Positions 26,952 to 35,893 of a DNA stretch of 64,000 nt are shown in pieces. The position numbers and the translations under genes were made by a program. Source of the DNA: Providencia alcalifaciens (GTDB lineage: Bacteria > Pseudomonadota > Gammaproteobacteria > Enterobacterales > Enterobacteriaceae); NCBI RefSeq assembly GCF_915403165.1, contig NZ_OU659204.1, forward strand, positions 2,852,001-2,916,000. Reading direction: 5' to 3'. The notes under the pieces were generated by a model. It was not told where the DNA came from and did no database searches. It worked only from the letters and a program-made list of their open reading frames with translations. Each line of letters starts with the position of its first letter. Positions within the stretch are counted from its first letter, which is position 1.

Positions 26952-28166
26952 ATGAGTGAGCAAACAGCAGCGAATGGCGGAGCCAAACCCGCCAATAAAA
27001 CGGGAAAAACCGTATTCAGTATTCTGACGGCAATCAGTGTCTCTCATTTACTGAATGACATGATCCAGTCGCTAATATTAGCAATTTATCCCTTATTACA
27101 ATCTGATTTCTCCCTTAGCTTCGCTCAGATTGGGATGATCACCCTCACTTATCAAGTCACGGCATCACTTTTACAGCCGATTATTGGTTATTACACCGAT
27201 AAGCACCCACAACCCTATTCCTTGCCGATAGGCATGAGTTTTACCTTGTCGGGATTACTGTTATTAGCGATGGCAGAAACCTTCCCAACCATCTTAATAG
27301 CCGCTGCGTTAGTGGGTACTGGCTCTTCTGTCTTCCACCCCGAATCGTCAAGAGTCGCGCGGATGGCATCCGGTGGACGCCATGGTTTAGCACAATCCTT
27401 TTTCCAAGTGGGCGGTAACCTCGGTGCATCATTAGGCCCTCTACTCGCTGCACTGATTATTGAACCTTATGGCAAAGGCAACATCGGCTGGTTCTCGTTA
27501 GCAGCATTACTCGCCATTATTATTCTTTTGCAAGTTAGCAGTTGGTATAAACAGCAGCATCGTGCAGCAAAGAAAAATCCCGTCATTCACGGAGAAATTA
27601 AAGTACTGCCCCGCAAAGTGGTGATTGGCTCGCTCAGCGTTTTATTAATTTTAATTTTCTCAAAATATTTCTATTTAGCGAGTATTAGCAGCTACTACAC
27701 TTTCTATTTAATCGATAAGTTTGGTGTTTCGGTACAAAACGCCCAAATTCACTTGTTTGTATTTTTATTCGCCGTTGCGGCGGGTACCATGATTGGTGGT
27801 CCAATTGGCGATAAAATTGGGCGTAAATATGTTATCTGGTTTTCTATCCTTGGTGTTGCCCCATTTACGTTGATTTTACCTCACGCGTCACTATTCTGGA
27901 CGGGCGTCCTGACTGTGATCATCGGGATGATTTTAGCTTCGGCATTCTCGGCTATTTTGGTATACGCTCAAGAATTGATCCCAGGTAAAACAGGGATGGT
28001 CTCAGGGTTATTCTTTGGTTTAGCCTTTGGTATGGGAGGTGTTGGTGCTGCTGTTTTGGGTCATATTGCAGACCAAACCAGTATTGAGCAAGTTTACCAA
28101 TATTGCGCCTTTCTACCATTATTGGGTATTTTTACCGTATTGTTACCAAATATAAACAACAAATAG
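26952..28166 (+). CDS. fsr: MFS efflux pump Fsr (fosmidomycin resistance)
   Basis: A 404-residue, 12-helix MFS exporter. Matches to Fsr include ISVSHLLNDMIQSLILAIYP, PIIGYYTDKHPQPYSLPIGM, the FHPESSRVARMASGGRHG loop and a GGPIGDKIGRKYVIW loop in the second half. Fsr exports fosmidomycin in E. coli. The ATG at 26952 gives MSEQTAANGG; a GTG three codons upstream is less likely. It is divergent from ushA as in E. coli, with ybaL downstream. Confidence 0.92.
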   Translation: MSEQTAANGGAKPANKTGKTVFSILTAISVSHLLNDMIQSLILAIYPLLQSDFSLSFAQIGMITLTYQVTASLLQPIIGYYTDKHPQPYSLPIGMSFTLSGLLLLAMAETFPTILIAAALVGTGSSVFHPESSRVARMASGGRHGLAQSFFQVGGNLGASLGPLLAALIIEPYGKGNIGWFSLAALLAIIILLQVSSWYKQQHRAAKKNPVIHGEIKVLPRKVVIGSLSVLLILIFSKYFYLASISSYYTFYLIDKFGVSVQNAQIHLFVFLFAVAAGTMIGGPIGDKIGRKYVIWFSILGVAPFTLILPHASLFWTGVLTVIIGMILASAFSAILVYAQELIPGKTGMVSGLFFGLAFGMGGVGAAVLGHIADQTSIEQVYQYCAFLPLLGIFTVLLPNINNK

Positions 28167-28183
28167 ACTTATTGCCTTATTTT

Positions 28184-28213
28184 ATCCATACTTATGTTTT
28201 TATAAGTATGGAT
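28184..28213 (+). terminator. hairpin after fsr
   Basis: ATCCATACTTAT pairs perfectly with ATAAGTATGGAT across a 6-base loop. There is no strong T-run after it, so it is a weak or rho-assisted terminator, or a 3'-end stabilising hairpin. The next 250 bases to ybaL contain nothing else I can support. Confidence 0.5.
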
Positions 28214-28462
28214 AACTCTTCCTTTATTTCACAAAAGACTTCCATAAAAACGACTAAAATAAAAAGCTTGTAACGATTTAGCCCTATCAGCTCGATTTTT
28301 TTTTAGAAACCAGTCAATTTTTTAAAGAAATTTGTTTTCAAAACCGTTAAAATAGATAAACACGCAATTTGTATTTCAAAATGGTGATTAACGTCATCAA
28401 CATTTTGAAAGCCAAAGGCATGTACCCACCTTTTTATTCATAAACAAACCAGAGGAGACTTA

Positions 28463-30211
28463 ATGGAGCATTCAACGCCCTTAATTACAACCATTGTTGG
28501 TGGTCTCGCCCTTGCATATATATTAGGCATGCTCGCGCAGCGCTTAAAAATTTCACCACTCGTCGGCTATCTTGCCGCAGGTGTGTTAGCAGGTCCTTTT
28601 ACCCCCGGTTTTGTTGCTGATTCCACACTCGCCCCTGAACTTGCTGAGATTGGAGTTATTCTGCTGATGTTTGGGGTTGGTCTACATTTTTCACTGAAAG
28701 ATTTACTTGCCGTTAAGGCCATTGCCATCCCCGGCGCTATCGCACAAATCGCGGTTGCTACCCTATTAGGTTTAGGGCTGTCCATGCTGTTTGGCTGGAG
28801 CACATTCACAGGGATTGTCTTCGGGCTTTGTCTCTCTACCGCCAGTACCGTTGTGCTATTGCGCGCCCTTGAAGAACGGCAACTTATTGAAAGCCAGCGT
28901 GGTCAAATCGCCATTGGTTGGTTGATTGTTGAAGACCTTGCCATGGTTCTGACGCTGGTTCTGCTACCTGCCATTGCAGGTATCATGGACAGTAAAGAGT
29001 CCAATCTCGGCGAACTGGCGATGAGCCTTGCTTGGACAATCGGTAAAGTCGTTGCCTTTATCCTGATTATGATTGTGATCGGTCGTAAGGTTATTCCTTG
29101 GATTTTATCCCGCACCGCATCCACAGGTTCCCGTGAACTCTTTACACTGGCTGTTTTAGCCCTTGCGCTAGGTATTGCCTACGCCGCCGTTGCTATCTTT
29201 GATGCATCATTCGCGCTGGGTGCCTTCTTCGCCGGGATGGTGCTAAATGAGTCTGAGCTGAGCCATCGTGCTGCACAAGACACATTACCTCTGCGTGATG
29301 CCTTCGCGGTGCTGTTCTTTGTCTCGGTGGGGATGCTGTTCGACCCAATGGTACTTATTCAACAACCGCTGGGTATCTTAGGTGTGCTCGCGATTATTAT
29401 CGTGGGTAAATCTGCAGCAGCACTGGTTCTCGTCAGAATGTTTGGGCACTCGCGGCGAACCGCACTCACCATCGCCGTCAGCTTGGCACAAATTGGTGAA
29501 TTCGCATTTATTCTGGCCAGCATGGGCCTCGCCCTCAACGTAATGGATATTGAAGCACAAAACTTGGTATTAGCGGGTGCGATTGTCTCCATCATGTTAA
29601 ACCCAGTGTTATTCAGTCTGTTGGATAAATATCTGGAAAAAACCGAGACCATCGAAGAGCAGCTTCTGGAAGAAACACTGGAAGAAGAAACTCAGATCCC
29701 AGTGGATATTTGTGGTCATGCGGTGATCGTAGGTTACGGTCGCGTTGGCGGTATGCTAGCTGATAAACTGCGTCGTCGTGAAATTCCACTGGTTGTGATT
29801 GAAGATACCCGTGCACGCTTTGAAGAGCTGGCTGAAAATGGTTTCTGTGCCATTTTAGGTAATGGCGCTAGTAAAGAAATTCTAAGCCTTGCCCGTATTG
29901 AGTGTGCAAAATCCCTGTTGCTGACTATTCCAAACGGTTATGAAGCAGGTGAAATTGTGGCTACCGCCAAAGAACTAAATCCAGAGATCACCGTGGTCGT
30001 GCGCGCCCACTATGATGATGAAGTCAGCTTTATTAGAGAGCGCGGTGCTGACCACATTATTATTGGTGAACATGAGATTGCAAAATCTATCACCACATTA
30101 ATGTGCAATGATGTGGCTGAATTTGGTTGTGCTATCCCGGATGATAAGGATAAAGATAATCACAATCCAGATGGCAAAAATTTGGATGAGTATCTAAAAC
30201 CAAGCCACTAA
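28463..30211 (+). CDS. ybaL: CPA2-family K+(Na+)/H+ antiporter YbaL
   Basis: A 582-residue protein with an N-terminal cation/proton exchanger domain of about 12 helices (for example ILLMFGVGLHFSLKDLL and LSTASTVVLLRALEE) and a C-terminal TrkA-N (RCK) domain starting near 415 with a GYGRVGG dinucleotide motif. It resembles KefB/KefC but is the YbaL subgroup, 558 residues in E. coli. The tail is acidic and Asn/Asp-rich. The substrate ion is not certain. The start has AGGAG six to eight bases upstream. Confidence 0.93.
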   Translation: MEHSTPLITTIVGGLALAYILGMLAQRLKISPLVGYLAAGVLAGPFTPGFVADSTLAPELAEIGVILLMFGVGLHFSLKDLLAVKAIAIPGAIAQIAVATLLGLGLSMLFGWSTFTGIVFGLCLSTASTVVLLRALEERQLIESQRGQIAIGWLIVEDLAMVLTLVLLPAIAGIMDSKESNLGELAMSLAWTIGKVVAFILIMIVIGRKVIPWILSRTASTGSRELFTLAVLALALGIAYAAVAIFDASFALGAFFAGMVLNESELSHRAAQDTLPLRDAFAVLFFVSVGMLFDPMVLIQQPLGILGVLAIIIVGKSAAALVLVRMFGHSRRTALTIAVSLAQIGEFAFILASMGLALNVMDIEAQNLVLAGAIVSIMLNPVLFSLLDKYLEKTETIEEQLLEETLEEETQIPVDICGHAVIVGYGRVGGMLADKLRRREIPLVVIEDTRARFEELAENGFCAILGNGASKEILSLARIECAKSLLLTIPNGYEAGEIVATAKELNPEITVVVRAHYDDEVSFIRERGADHIIIGEHEIAKSITTLMCNDVAEFGCAIPDDKDKDNHNPDGKNLDEYLKPSH

Positions 30212-30233
30212 GTTGATTTTTAATTGAAAACAG

Positions 30234-30267
30234 AAAAGCCGTAACGGATTAACGTTACGGCTTTTTT
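30234..30267. terminator. terminator between ybaL and the DUF1937 gene
   Basis: GCCGTAACG and CGTTACGGC form the stem, flanked by AAAA and TTTTTTT, so it works in both directions for two convergent genes. Confidence 0.88.
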
Positions 30268-30269
30268 TA

Positions 30270-30623
30270 TTATGAATTCAGCATTTGCTCCGCAAATTCA
30301 CTGTCAGTCCATACGGGTAGACCCTTATCTTTGAAGAATTGAATTTCTGCGGCAACACCACCGCTTTTTTCCCATCCAGCCAGCGTCAGAACAATCAACC
30401 CATCGCAGCGTTTTAAAAATTCCATATCAATCGCTGACCATGCCACTTTTTGCCCTTGCGAGGCTAAGTACTGGTTAATTGGATGAGTCATGGTAATTTG
30501 GCTATAGGTTGCTATTCCTTTAAGCGCTAATTCCGCTGCATATTGGGTACAAACTTGGAAACGCATTTCCACAACATCGCTATCAGGATCAGAGTATGGG
30601 CACGCAATAAAATAGAGTTTCAT
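30270..30623 (-). CDS. DUF1937 family protein
   Basis: A 117-residue protein with MKLYFIACPYSDPDSDVVEM at its start, followed by QITMTHPINQYLA, a CDGLIVLTLAGWEKSGG motif and AEIQFFKDKGLPVW. This pattern fits DUF1937, which has a nucleoside 2-deoxyribosyltransferase-like Rossmann fold and is common in phages and islands. Enzyme activity is not shown. It lies at the left edge of the inserted segment between ybaL and gsk. AGGAATTGAA before the ATG is its ribosome site. Confidence 0.75.
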   Translation of the reverse strand: MKLYFIACPYSDPDSDVVEMRFQVCTQYAAELALKGIATYSQITMTHPINQYLASQGQKVAWSAIDMEFLKRCDGLIVLTLAGWEKSGGVAAEIQFFKDKGLPVWTDSEFAEQMLNS

Positions 30624-30738
30624 TTCAATTCCTAGTGTCGTATTTAACGAATTTTAAGCAAAGTAATCCTATGAAAAATAAATAAATTATTTTCCATAGG
30701 GTATAAATTAAATGGGTAATGCTTTGATTTATTAAGGC

Positions 30739-31515
30739 TTACAGAATATCTGCAATAATAATTTTGGTTTTCGGGCGCTTTTTATTTTCAGCTAATTTAA
30801 ATTCTTTGCTCGTGGTAATGAGATAATCAATATTCTCCCATCCAACCACAAAATTAATCGCATGCTTATGGGCTTTTGTTCCATCAGCTAACACCATCAG
30901 CTTATCGCTGTTTTCCTGCATTTTTTGCGCAATGGCCGCTTCATCAACGTGTTGATCCATCACACCATGCTGAGGATGAAAAGCACCTGCACCGATAACC
31001 GCATAATCCGCGAAAAACTCCGTAATATTCTTTAATGCAATCGCGCCTAAGCAGGCATTTTGTGCTGCATTAAATTGTCCACCAATCAAAATCGTTTCGA
31101 TAGTAGGGTTTTCCTGCAATGTGCAGGCTAACAACGGTGAGTTTGTTATCACCGTAATATTATCAATCGACTTAATGCGTTGGCTAAACTCAAAGGTCGT
31201 CGTACCAAAATCAATAAACAGAGTGTCTCCGGGCTTAATTAATTCTGCCGCTTTTGCTGCTATCGCTTTCTTTTCATCAACAGCAGCTTGCGCTCTTTCT
31301 GTAAAATTACGCTCAAATTTGGACTGAATATTGACAGCCCCACCGTGAACTTTCTTTAATAATTTTTGAGTTTCAAGCTTACTCAAATCACGGCGGATAG
31401 TTTCTTGCGCCACATTAAAATGCGTTGCAAGCTCCTGTACATACACCTGACCTTGAGTCGATAACATCTCAATGATGGTTTGGTGTCGTACTTTTGAGGA
31501 GCGTCCCTCACACAT
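30739..31515 (-). CDS. DeoR-family transcriptional repressor
   Basis: A 258-residue DeoR/GlpR-type regulator. The N-terminal helix-turn-helix includes FNVAQETIRRDLSKLE and the following VHGGAV. The C-terminal sugar-phosphate sensor domain has LFIDFGTTTFEFSQRI, VITNSPLLACTL, ILIGGQFN and VLADGTKAHKHAINF. The ligand is therefore likely a phosphorylated product of the adjacent kinase. It lies 35 bases downstream of the second FAD oxidoreductase gene on the same strand, so it is probably the last gene of that operon and autoregulates. It is not GlpR itself: similarity to GlpR is that of the family in general. Confidence 0.85.
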   Translation of the reverse strand: MCEGRSSKVRHQTIIEMLSTQGQVYVQELATHFNVAQETIRRDLSKLETQKLLKKVHGGAVNIQSKFERNFTERAQAAVDEKKAIAAKAAELIKPGDTLFIDFGTTTFEFSQRIKSIDNITVITNSPLLACTLQENPTIETILIGGQFNAAQNACLGAIALKNITEFFADYAVIGAGAFHPQHGVMDQHVDEAAIAQKMQENSDKLMVLADGTKAHKHAINFVVGWENIDYLITTSKEFKLAENKKRPKTKIIIADIL

Positions 31516-31550
31516 AGTTTAATCCTTTTGACCATTTAACATTTCCAGCA

Positions 31551-32780
31551 CTATACAACAGTGACAGTAATTTCAGTAGCACTCGCTTGGATTTTTGTTA
31601 AATCGATATTTTTCAGCAAAATACGACGTGTCGGTAAGCAGCGACGACGCTTTTCATATAGTACTGTATTGCCTGCCATCACACGAATTGTTCCCGTTAT
31701 CGCGGTGTTGACTTGAATGTTGAAATCCACATTTTTCACAGTATTTTCGGACATATTGATACATGCAGGTACCGTAAAACGAATTGGCTCAGCAAATCGA
31801 ATCGGCAATCTATTTCCTTGCTGTACATCCATTTGGTGGTGATTGGCTAATAAATCATCTGCAATATACCCGCCAGTGATCACCCCTTCTTGGTAGCACT
31901 GATCCCCCATATCCGCAGGGTGCAGCATGTTACCCGCCGCATAATAGCTGCCATCAGAACAGCGACTACGTTGGTCAGTGACGGGTTTGCCTGTACTTGC
32001 CTCAAAATTCAGGTGGCTTTTACGAATTAACGTATTTTCGCCCACAAAGCCCCCTGTAAAAATCACAGAGTCGCACTCAATTTTGCGTATTTGACCTGCG
32101 GTTTCCACCATCACATATTCGACTCTTTCTAAGCCGCCAATTTCCGTGATTTTGCTATTCACATACACCGGGGTTCCCATTGCTTTAGCAAACAATGAGG
32201 CGGGTTTGAAAGCCAGAATTCGTTCGCCACTTTCAATCATGGCTTTCGCTTTTACGCCCGCATTTTTTAATGTCCATAATGCAGAGAAACTGACTAACTC
32301 ACTGCCAACGATCACTGGGTTCAAACACGGTTTTTGCCCTTTTAAATAGACAAATTGCTGTAGCGCACCCGCAGTTAAAATACCTTGTGGACGTAAACCG
32401 GACACCAGTCGAGGATGACGTGGAGTTTCACGAACGCCTGTTGCAATCAAAATACGTTTACCGCGCATCTCAACCACACCATCAGGGGTCGTGACTGTTA
32501 AAGTGCCATTAGGTTGTAATTGCGTCACAGTACAACGCGTTAGTATTGGGGTATCCCCTAAATTATTAACAATTTTTTCCGCAAACTGGTTGCCTTTCAT
32601 TGGACGTTTAAATACTAACAAACCAAAAGTGGGATGTTGGCAATGACGAGGAACCCCACCCGCATGGGCTTCGCGCTCTAAAATCGCAATATTATGAATA
32701 CCACGGCGACGCAATGTTTGTGCTGCCGCGATACCCGCCGGCCCTGAGCCAATAATGATCACATCGTAATTTAAGCTCAT
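31551..32780 (-). CDS. NAD(P)/FAD-dependent oxidoreductase (partner subunit)
   Basis: A 409-residue flavoprotein with an N-terminal FAD motif YDVIIIGSGPAGIAAAQTL, RHCQHPTFGLL near residue 45, and the second dinucleotide signature ILIATGVRETPRHPRL. The C-terminal 70 residues form a beta-rich tail. It resembles the pyridine nucleotide-disulfide oxidoreductase-like proteins encoded beside GlpA-like dehydrogenases in many bacteria. No redox CxxC is visible at the classical disulfide site. Its start overlaps the stop of the DAO-type gene (32777-34177) by four bases, so the two proteins probably form a complex passing electrons from the oxidised substrate. Confidence 0.8.
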   Translation of the reverse strand: MSLNYDVIIIGSGPAGIAAAQTLRRRGIHNIAILEREAHAGGVPRHCQHPTFGLLVFKRPMKGNQFAEKIVNNLGDTPILTRCTVTQLQPNGTLTVTTPDGVVEMRGKRILIATGVRETPRHPRLVSGLRPQGILTAGALQQFVYLKGQKPCLNPVIVGSELVSFSALWTLKNAGVKAKAMIESGERILAFKPASLFAKAMGTPVYVNSKITEIGGLERVEYVMVETAGQIRKIECDSVIFTGGFVGENTLIRKSHLNFEASTGKPVTDQRSRCSDGSYYAAGNMLHPADMGDQCYQEGVITGGYIADDLLANHHQMDVQQGNRLPIRFAEPIRFTVPACINMSENTVKNVDFNIQVNTAITGTIRVMAGNTVLYEKRRRCLPTRRILLKNIDLTKIQASATEITVTVV

Positions 32781-34177
32781 TTCACTGCCTCCACCGCTAA
32801 AGTATTGTCAAAGCGGCCGTTAATAATTTCAGCGACCTGACTACTACAATAAAAACCGTTGCAACGCCCCATCATGACGCGAGTTCGACGACGAAGTGCG
32901 CCTAAACATTCTGGTGGAATGTCAGAATCAAACGCCGCTTCAATTTCTCGTTGAGTCACTAATTCACAATGGCACACAATGCCACCATTATTTTTGCATT
33001 GGTAATCACGCTCCTCATATTCAGAGAGCATCGGCATCTTAGGCCAAATTAATTCAGTTGGCGGTGATAACTCAAATAATGTGTCAAAATTTTCTTGGTA
33101 AAGTTTCCCTAAGTGATTGGCAACCCCCAATGCTGCCGTTAAGCCCGTTGAGCGAATTCCCCCAGCACATATCCATTGCTTTTCGGGGTAATCATTAATT
33201 CGATAATATTTTTCTTCCGTGGCGGGACGTAATCCCGCATAGGTGGCCGTCACACTGTAATTATGCAGTGATGGCAACATGCGTGAACCTTGGTCGATTA
33301 AATCTTGCAAGACATCTTGCTTAACTTCCGCTTTCCAGCGGTCTTGCTGTTCTTCCGCTGTCGGGCCTAACAATAAGTTACCGAAAATTGTCTTCGATAG
33401 CAGAACACCTTTAGTAATCGCGGTAGGTACTGGCAGAATGATCGCATTGATATCTGCCGCAGCCGCTTTGTCGTACACCAAAAACTGGCCTTTGCGCGGT
33501 TTAATTTCGAATGGTGATGGGTGGCAGATAGATTCCACGATATCCCCATTAATACCTGCACAGTTAATCACTAATCGGGCAGAAAACTCACCTTTTGATG
33601 TAGACAATGTCCAAATTCCCGCATTTAGCGCCCCCGCAGTCACTTCACAATGGAATTGATATTCTGCACCGTGCTTCACGGCTTGAGTTAAATACGCCAG
33701 TGGTGTGCTCCATGGATCAATTACCGATTCACCCGGAACCTCAACCGCTGCCAGCGCGCCTTCCGCCAAATGGGGTTCTCGACGATAAAGTTCTTCTTTA
33801 TCTATCATTCCCACATCCATGACGTTGTTAGTGTGTGCTTGCTCCACAATACCCGGCAGCTTATTGAGCTGCTCTTCGTTCCAAGCCACGACTAACGCGC
33901 CAGTTTTGAGTAACGGTAAATTCATTTTTTCTCTAATATCAATGAATTCCTGATACCCATCTTGCATGCATTCCAATTCTAATGTCCCTGGTGTGGCATC
34001 AAAACCGGTATGTAACAACGCGCTATTTGCTTTGCTTGCTCCTGATAAAATATCGCCACCACGTTCTAACAGCAGTGTTTTAGCGCCCATCAATGTGAAT
34101 TTTCGGGTCACTGCACAACCAATGACACCCCCACCGATGACAATGACATCCCACATTTTTTTATTATTAGCATTCAT
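32777..34177 (-). CDS. GlpA-like FAD dehydrogenase with BFD-type [2Fe-2S] domain
   Basis: A 466-residue protein. The N-terminal DAO-type FAD domain begins WDVIVIGGGVIGCAVTRKF and includes the glycerol-3-phosphate dehydrogenase-like ASKANSALLHTGFDATPGT. The C-terminal bacterioferritin-ferredoxin-like domain has CHC near residue 405 and CNGFYC near 440, giving four Fe-S ligands. The layout resembles anaerobic glycerol-3-phosphate dehydrogenase GlpA. The start chosen (MNANNKKMW) is where family similarity begins; the frame is open 24 codons further upstream. With the kinase and permease on the other side of the shared promoter it suggests oxidation of a phosphorylated polyol or amino alcohol. 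Confidence 0.82.
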   Translation of the reverse strand: MNANNKKMWDVIVIGGGVIGCAVTRKFTLMGAKTLLLERGGDILSGASKANSALLHTGFDATPGTLELECMQDGYQEFIDIREKMNLPLLKTGALVVAWNEEQLNKLPGIVEQAHTNNVMDVGMIDKEELYRREPHLAEGALAAVEVPGESVIDPWSTPLAYLTQAVKHGAEYQFHCEVTAGALNAGIWTLSTSKGEFSARLVINCAGINGDIVESICHPSPFEIKPRKGQFLVYDKAAAADINAIILPVPTAITKGVLLSKTIFGNLLLGPTAEEQQDRWKAEVKQDVLQDLIDQGSRMLPSLHNYSVTATYAGLRPATEEKYYRINDYPEKQWICAGGIRSTGLTAALGVANHLGKLYQENFDTLFELSPPTELIWPKMPMLSEYEERDYQCKNNGGIVCHCELVTQREIEAAFDSDIPPECLGALRRRTRVMMGRCNGFYCSSQVAEIINGRFDNTLAVEAVK

Positions 34178-34276
34178 GGCTGAAATCCTTAATATAAAAC
34201 TTGGACACATAAAACCACATAATTCCCACAACCTCAACATATAAAACAACGCAAATCACAATGACAATCCAAAAAC

Positions 34277-34332
34277 TTCTCACATTGTTATCTTATTGTG
34301 ACAGTTCTCACATTCACAGAAGTTATTGTGAG
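34277..34332. promoter_or_regulatory. divergent control region with CRP site and repeated half-sites
   Basis: TGTGA-CAGTTC-TCACA at 34297-34312 has both CRP half-sites perfect with the 6-base spacer. Around it, TTCTCACATT occurs at 34277 and again at 34305, and TTATTGTGA at 34293 and again at 34323. These repeated, mutually inverted half-sites extend beyond a single CRP box and could also bind the DeoR repressor. The region separates the oxidoreductase operon (leftward) from the kinase-permease operon (rightward), so both are likely under catabolite control. Confidence 0.75.
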
Positions 34333-34418
34333 TTTTTTGTGGATTTTATTTCCGATTGAACGATAGTAAGCAAAAAAACAAACCTATTTACAACATTATA
34401 ACACTGGGAAATTCAGCG

Positions 34419-35858
34419 ATGCTCAATCAACGTTATGCCGCTATCGATCAGGGAACAACGGGAACCCGGGTCGTCGTCTTTGAAGAAGGCGGCCATTACC
34501 ATTCCCCGATGAGTATTCCACACAAGCAAATCACCTTAAACAGTGGTTGGGTTGAGCACGATCCTGAAGAGATCCTAACGAACATCATCAAGTGTCTGAA
34601 TAGTTGTGAAGTTGTTGATGCTATTGGTATGTGTCACCAAGGCGAAAGTATTGTTGCGTGGGATTCTCAGACTAAGCGCCCTCTTTATAACGCGATTGTT
34701 TGGCAAGATCTGCGTACTGAAAAAACCATCCAGCAGCTTAAAGATGCGGGGCTTGAGCCGCTTGTCCAATCAAAGTCGGGACTGCCCTTAGATCCTTATT
34801 TCTCAGCCAGTAAAATGGGATGGATTCTGGAGAATGTGGTAGGAGCCAAATCCCTTGCGGATAAAAACCGTCTACGCATAGGAACTATGGATGCATTTTT
34901 CCTTGATCGTTTATGCGATGTTTTTGTGACGGATTATAACTCCGCATCACGTACCTCTTTACTCAACATTCATACCCTAGAGTGGGATCCACAACTGTGT
35001 GAGATTTTTGGTGTGCCAATCCACTGCTTGCCCCCGCTGCGCGACAATATCGGTGACTTTGGTGCCGTCAATCTCGACGGACATCTCACACCAGTCACCG
35101 CGATTATTGTCGACCAATTTGCTGGAACATTTGGTCATGGTTGCCGCCAAAAAGGGGATGCCAAGATAACCTTTGGTACTGGCGCATTCTTGCAAGCCTT
35201 GACGGGAAGCGATATCCCACAAACTCATCAAAGCGGATTATTACCCACACTGTGCTGGAAATTTCCAGGTGAAGCCCCTGTTTTCGGTTTAGATGGTGGC
35301 GTGTATAACGCCGCCTCAGCAATCAACTGGGCACGTAAAATCGGTCTATTTGAGGATTTTGATGAGCTTTCAGATTTTCGCGATGAACCCGCGATTAAAC
35401 GTGGCTTAGCGTTTGTACCTGCACTCTCAGGTTTAGGTTGCCCTTATTGGGATCGCAGCGCTGCTGGCTTGTGGGCGGGACTCTCATTAGATACCGATAA
35501 GAAAGATATGATGCAGTCGGTCTTAGAAGGAATAGCCGCCCGCTCCGCAGAAGTTATTTTCGCAATGGAGAAAATTTCTCCATTAGGTCAGTCCATTTCA
35601 GTCGATGGAGGGTTATCGTCAAATCAGTACTTTAAGCAGTTTTTAGCCAATTTATTACAAAAAAATATTGAAGCACCAGCAAATCGTGAAGTCACAGCAC
35701 TCGGGGCTGCCTTGCTTGCTCGTAAAGGTTTGGGAATAAGCCATGAAATGGCGATACGACGCAATACTAGCGTCACACGCCCTGATGGAACCAACATGCA
35801 AGGCGTAATGGAACAGTATCGCGACATTATTGCCCGTTCTCGCCAGCTCAGAAATTAA
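34419..35858 (+). CDS. FGGY-family carbohydrate kinase, glycerol kinase-like
   Basis: A 479-residue FGGY kinase closest in pattern to GlpK: RYAAIDQGTTGTRVVVF (ATP/Mg loop), SGWVEHDPEEI, YNAIVWQDLRT, LDPYFSASKMGW, NSASRTSLLNIHTLEWD and a GLGCPYWDRSAAGLWAGL region. Of the glycerol contacts of GlpK, Glu84, Trp103, Tyr135 and Asp245 are kept (Glu76, Trp95, Tyr127, Asp232), but Arg83 is replaced by Gly75 (CHQGES instead of the NQRET of GlpK). The substrate may therefore be a glycerol analogue. The ATG at 34419 has GGGA upstream; a TTG further up was not used. The permease gene follows after 35 bases. Confidence 0.85.
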   Translation: MLNQRYAAIDQGTTGTRVVVFEEGGHYHSPMSIPHKQITLNSGWVEHDPEEILTNIIKCLNSCEVVDAIGMCHQGESIVAWDSQTKRPLYNAIVWQDLRTEKTIQQLKDAGLEPLVQSKSGLPLDPYFSASKMGWILENVVGAKSLADKNRLRIGTMDAFFLDRLCDVFVTDYNSASRTSLLNIHTLEWDPQLCEIFGVPIHCLPPLRDNIGDFGAVNLDGHLTPVTAIIVDQFAGTFGHGCRQKGDAKITFGTGAFLQALTGSDIPQTHQSGLLPTLCWKFPGEAPVFGLDGGVYNAASAINWARKIGLFEDFDELSDFRDEPAIKRGLAFVPALSGLGCPYWDRSAAGLWAGLSLDTDKKDMMQSVLEGIAARSAEVIFAMEKISPLGQSISVDGGLSSNQYFKQFLANLLQKNIEAPANREVTALGAALLARKGLGISHEMAIRRNTSVTRPDGTNMQGVMEQYRDIIARSRQLRN

Positions 35859-35893
35859 TTCTTCCAACAATAAAAAAGAAAGGAAACCCTACT

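Noticed and set aside
34356..34418. An upstream TTG start for the FGGY kinase
   Set aside because: It would add 21 residues with no family similarity; the ATG at 34419 has a ribosome site and fits the GlpK N terminus.
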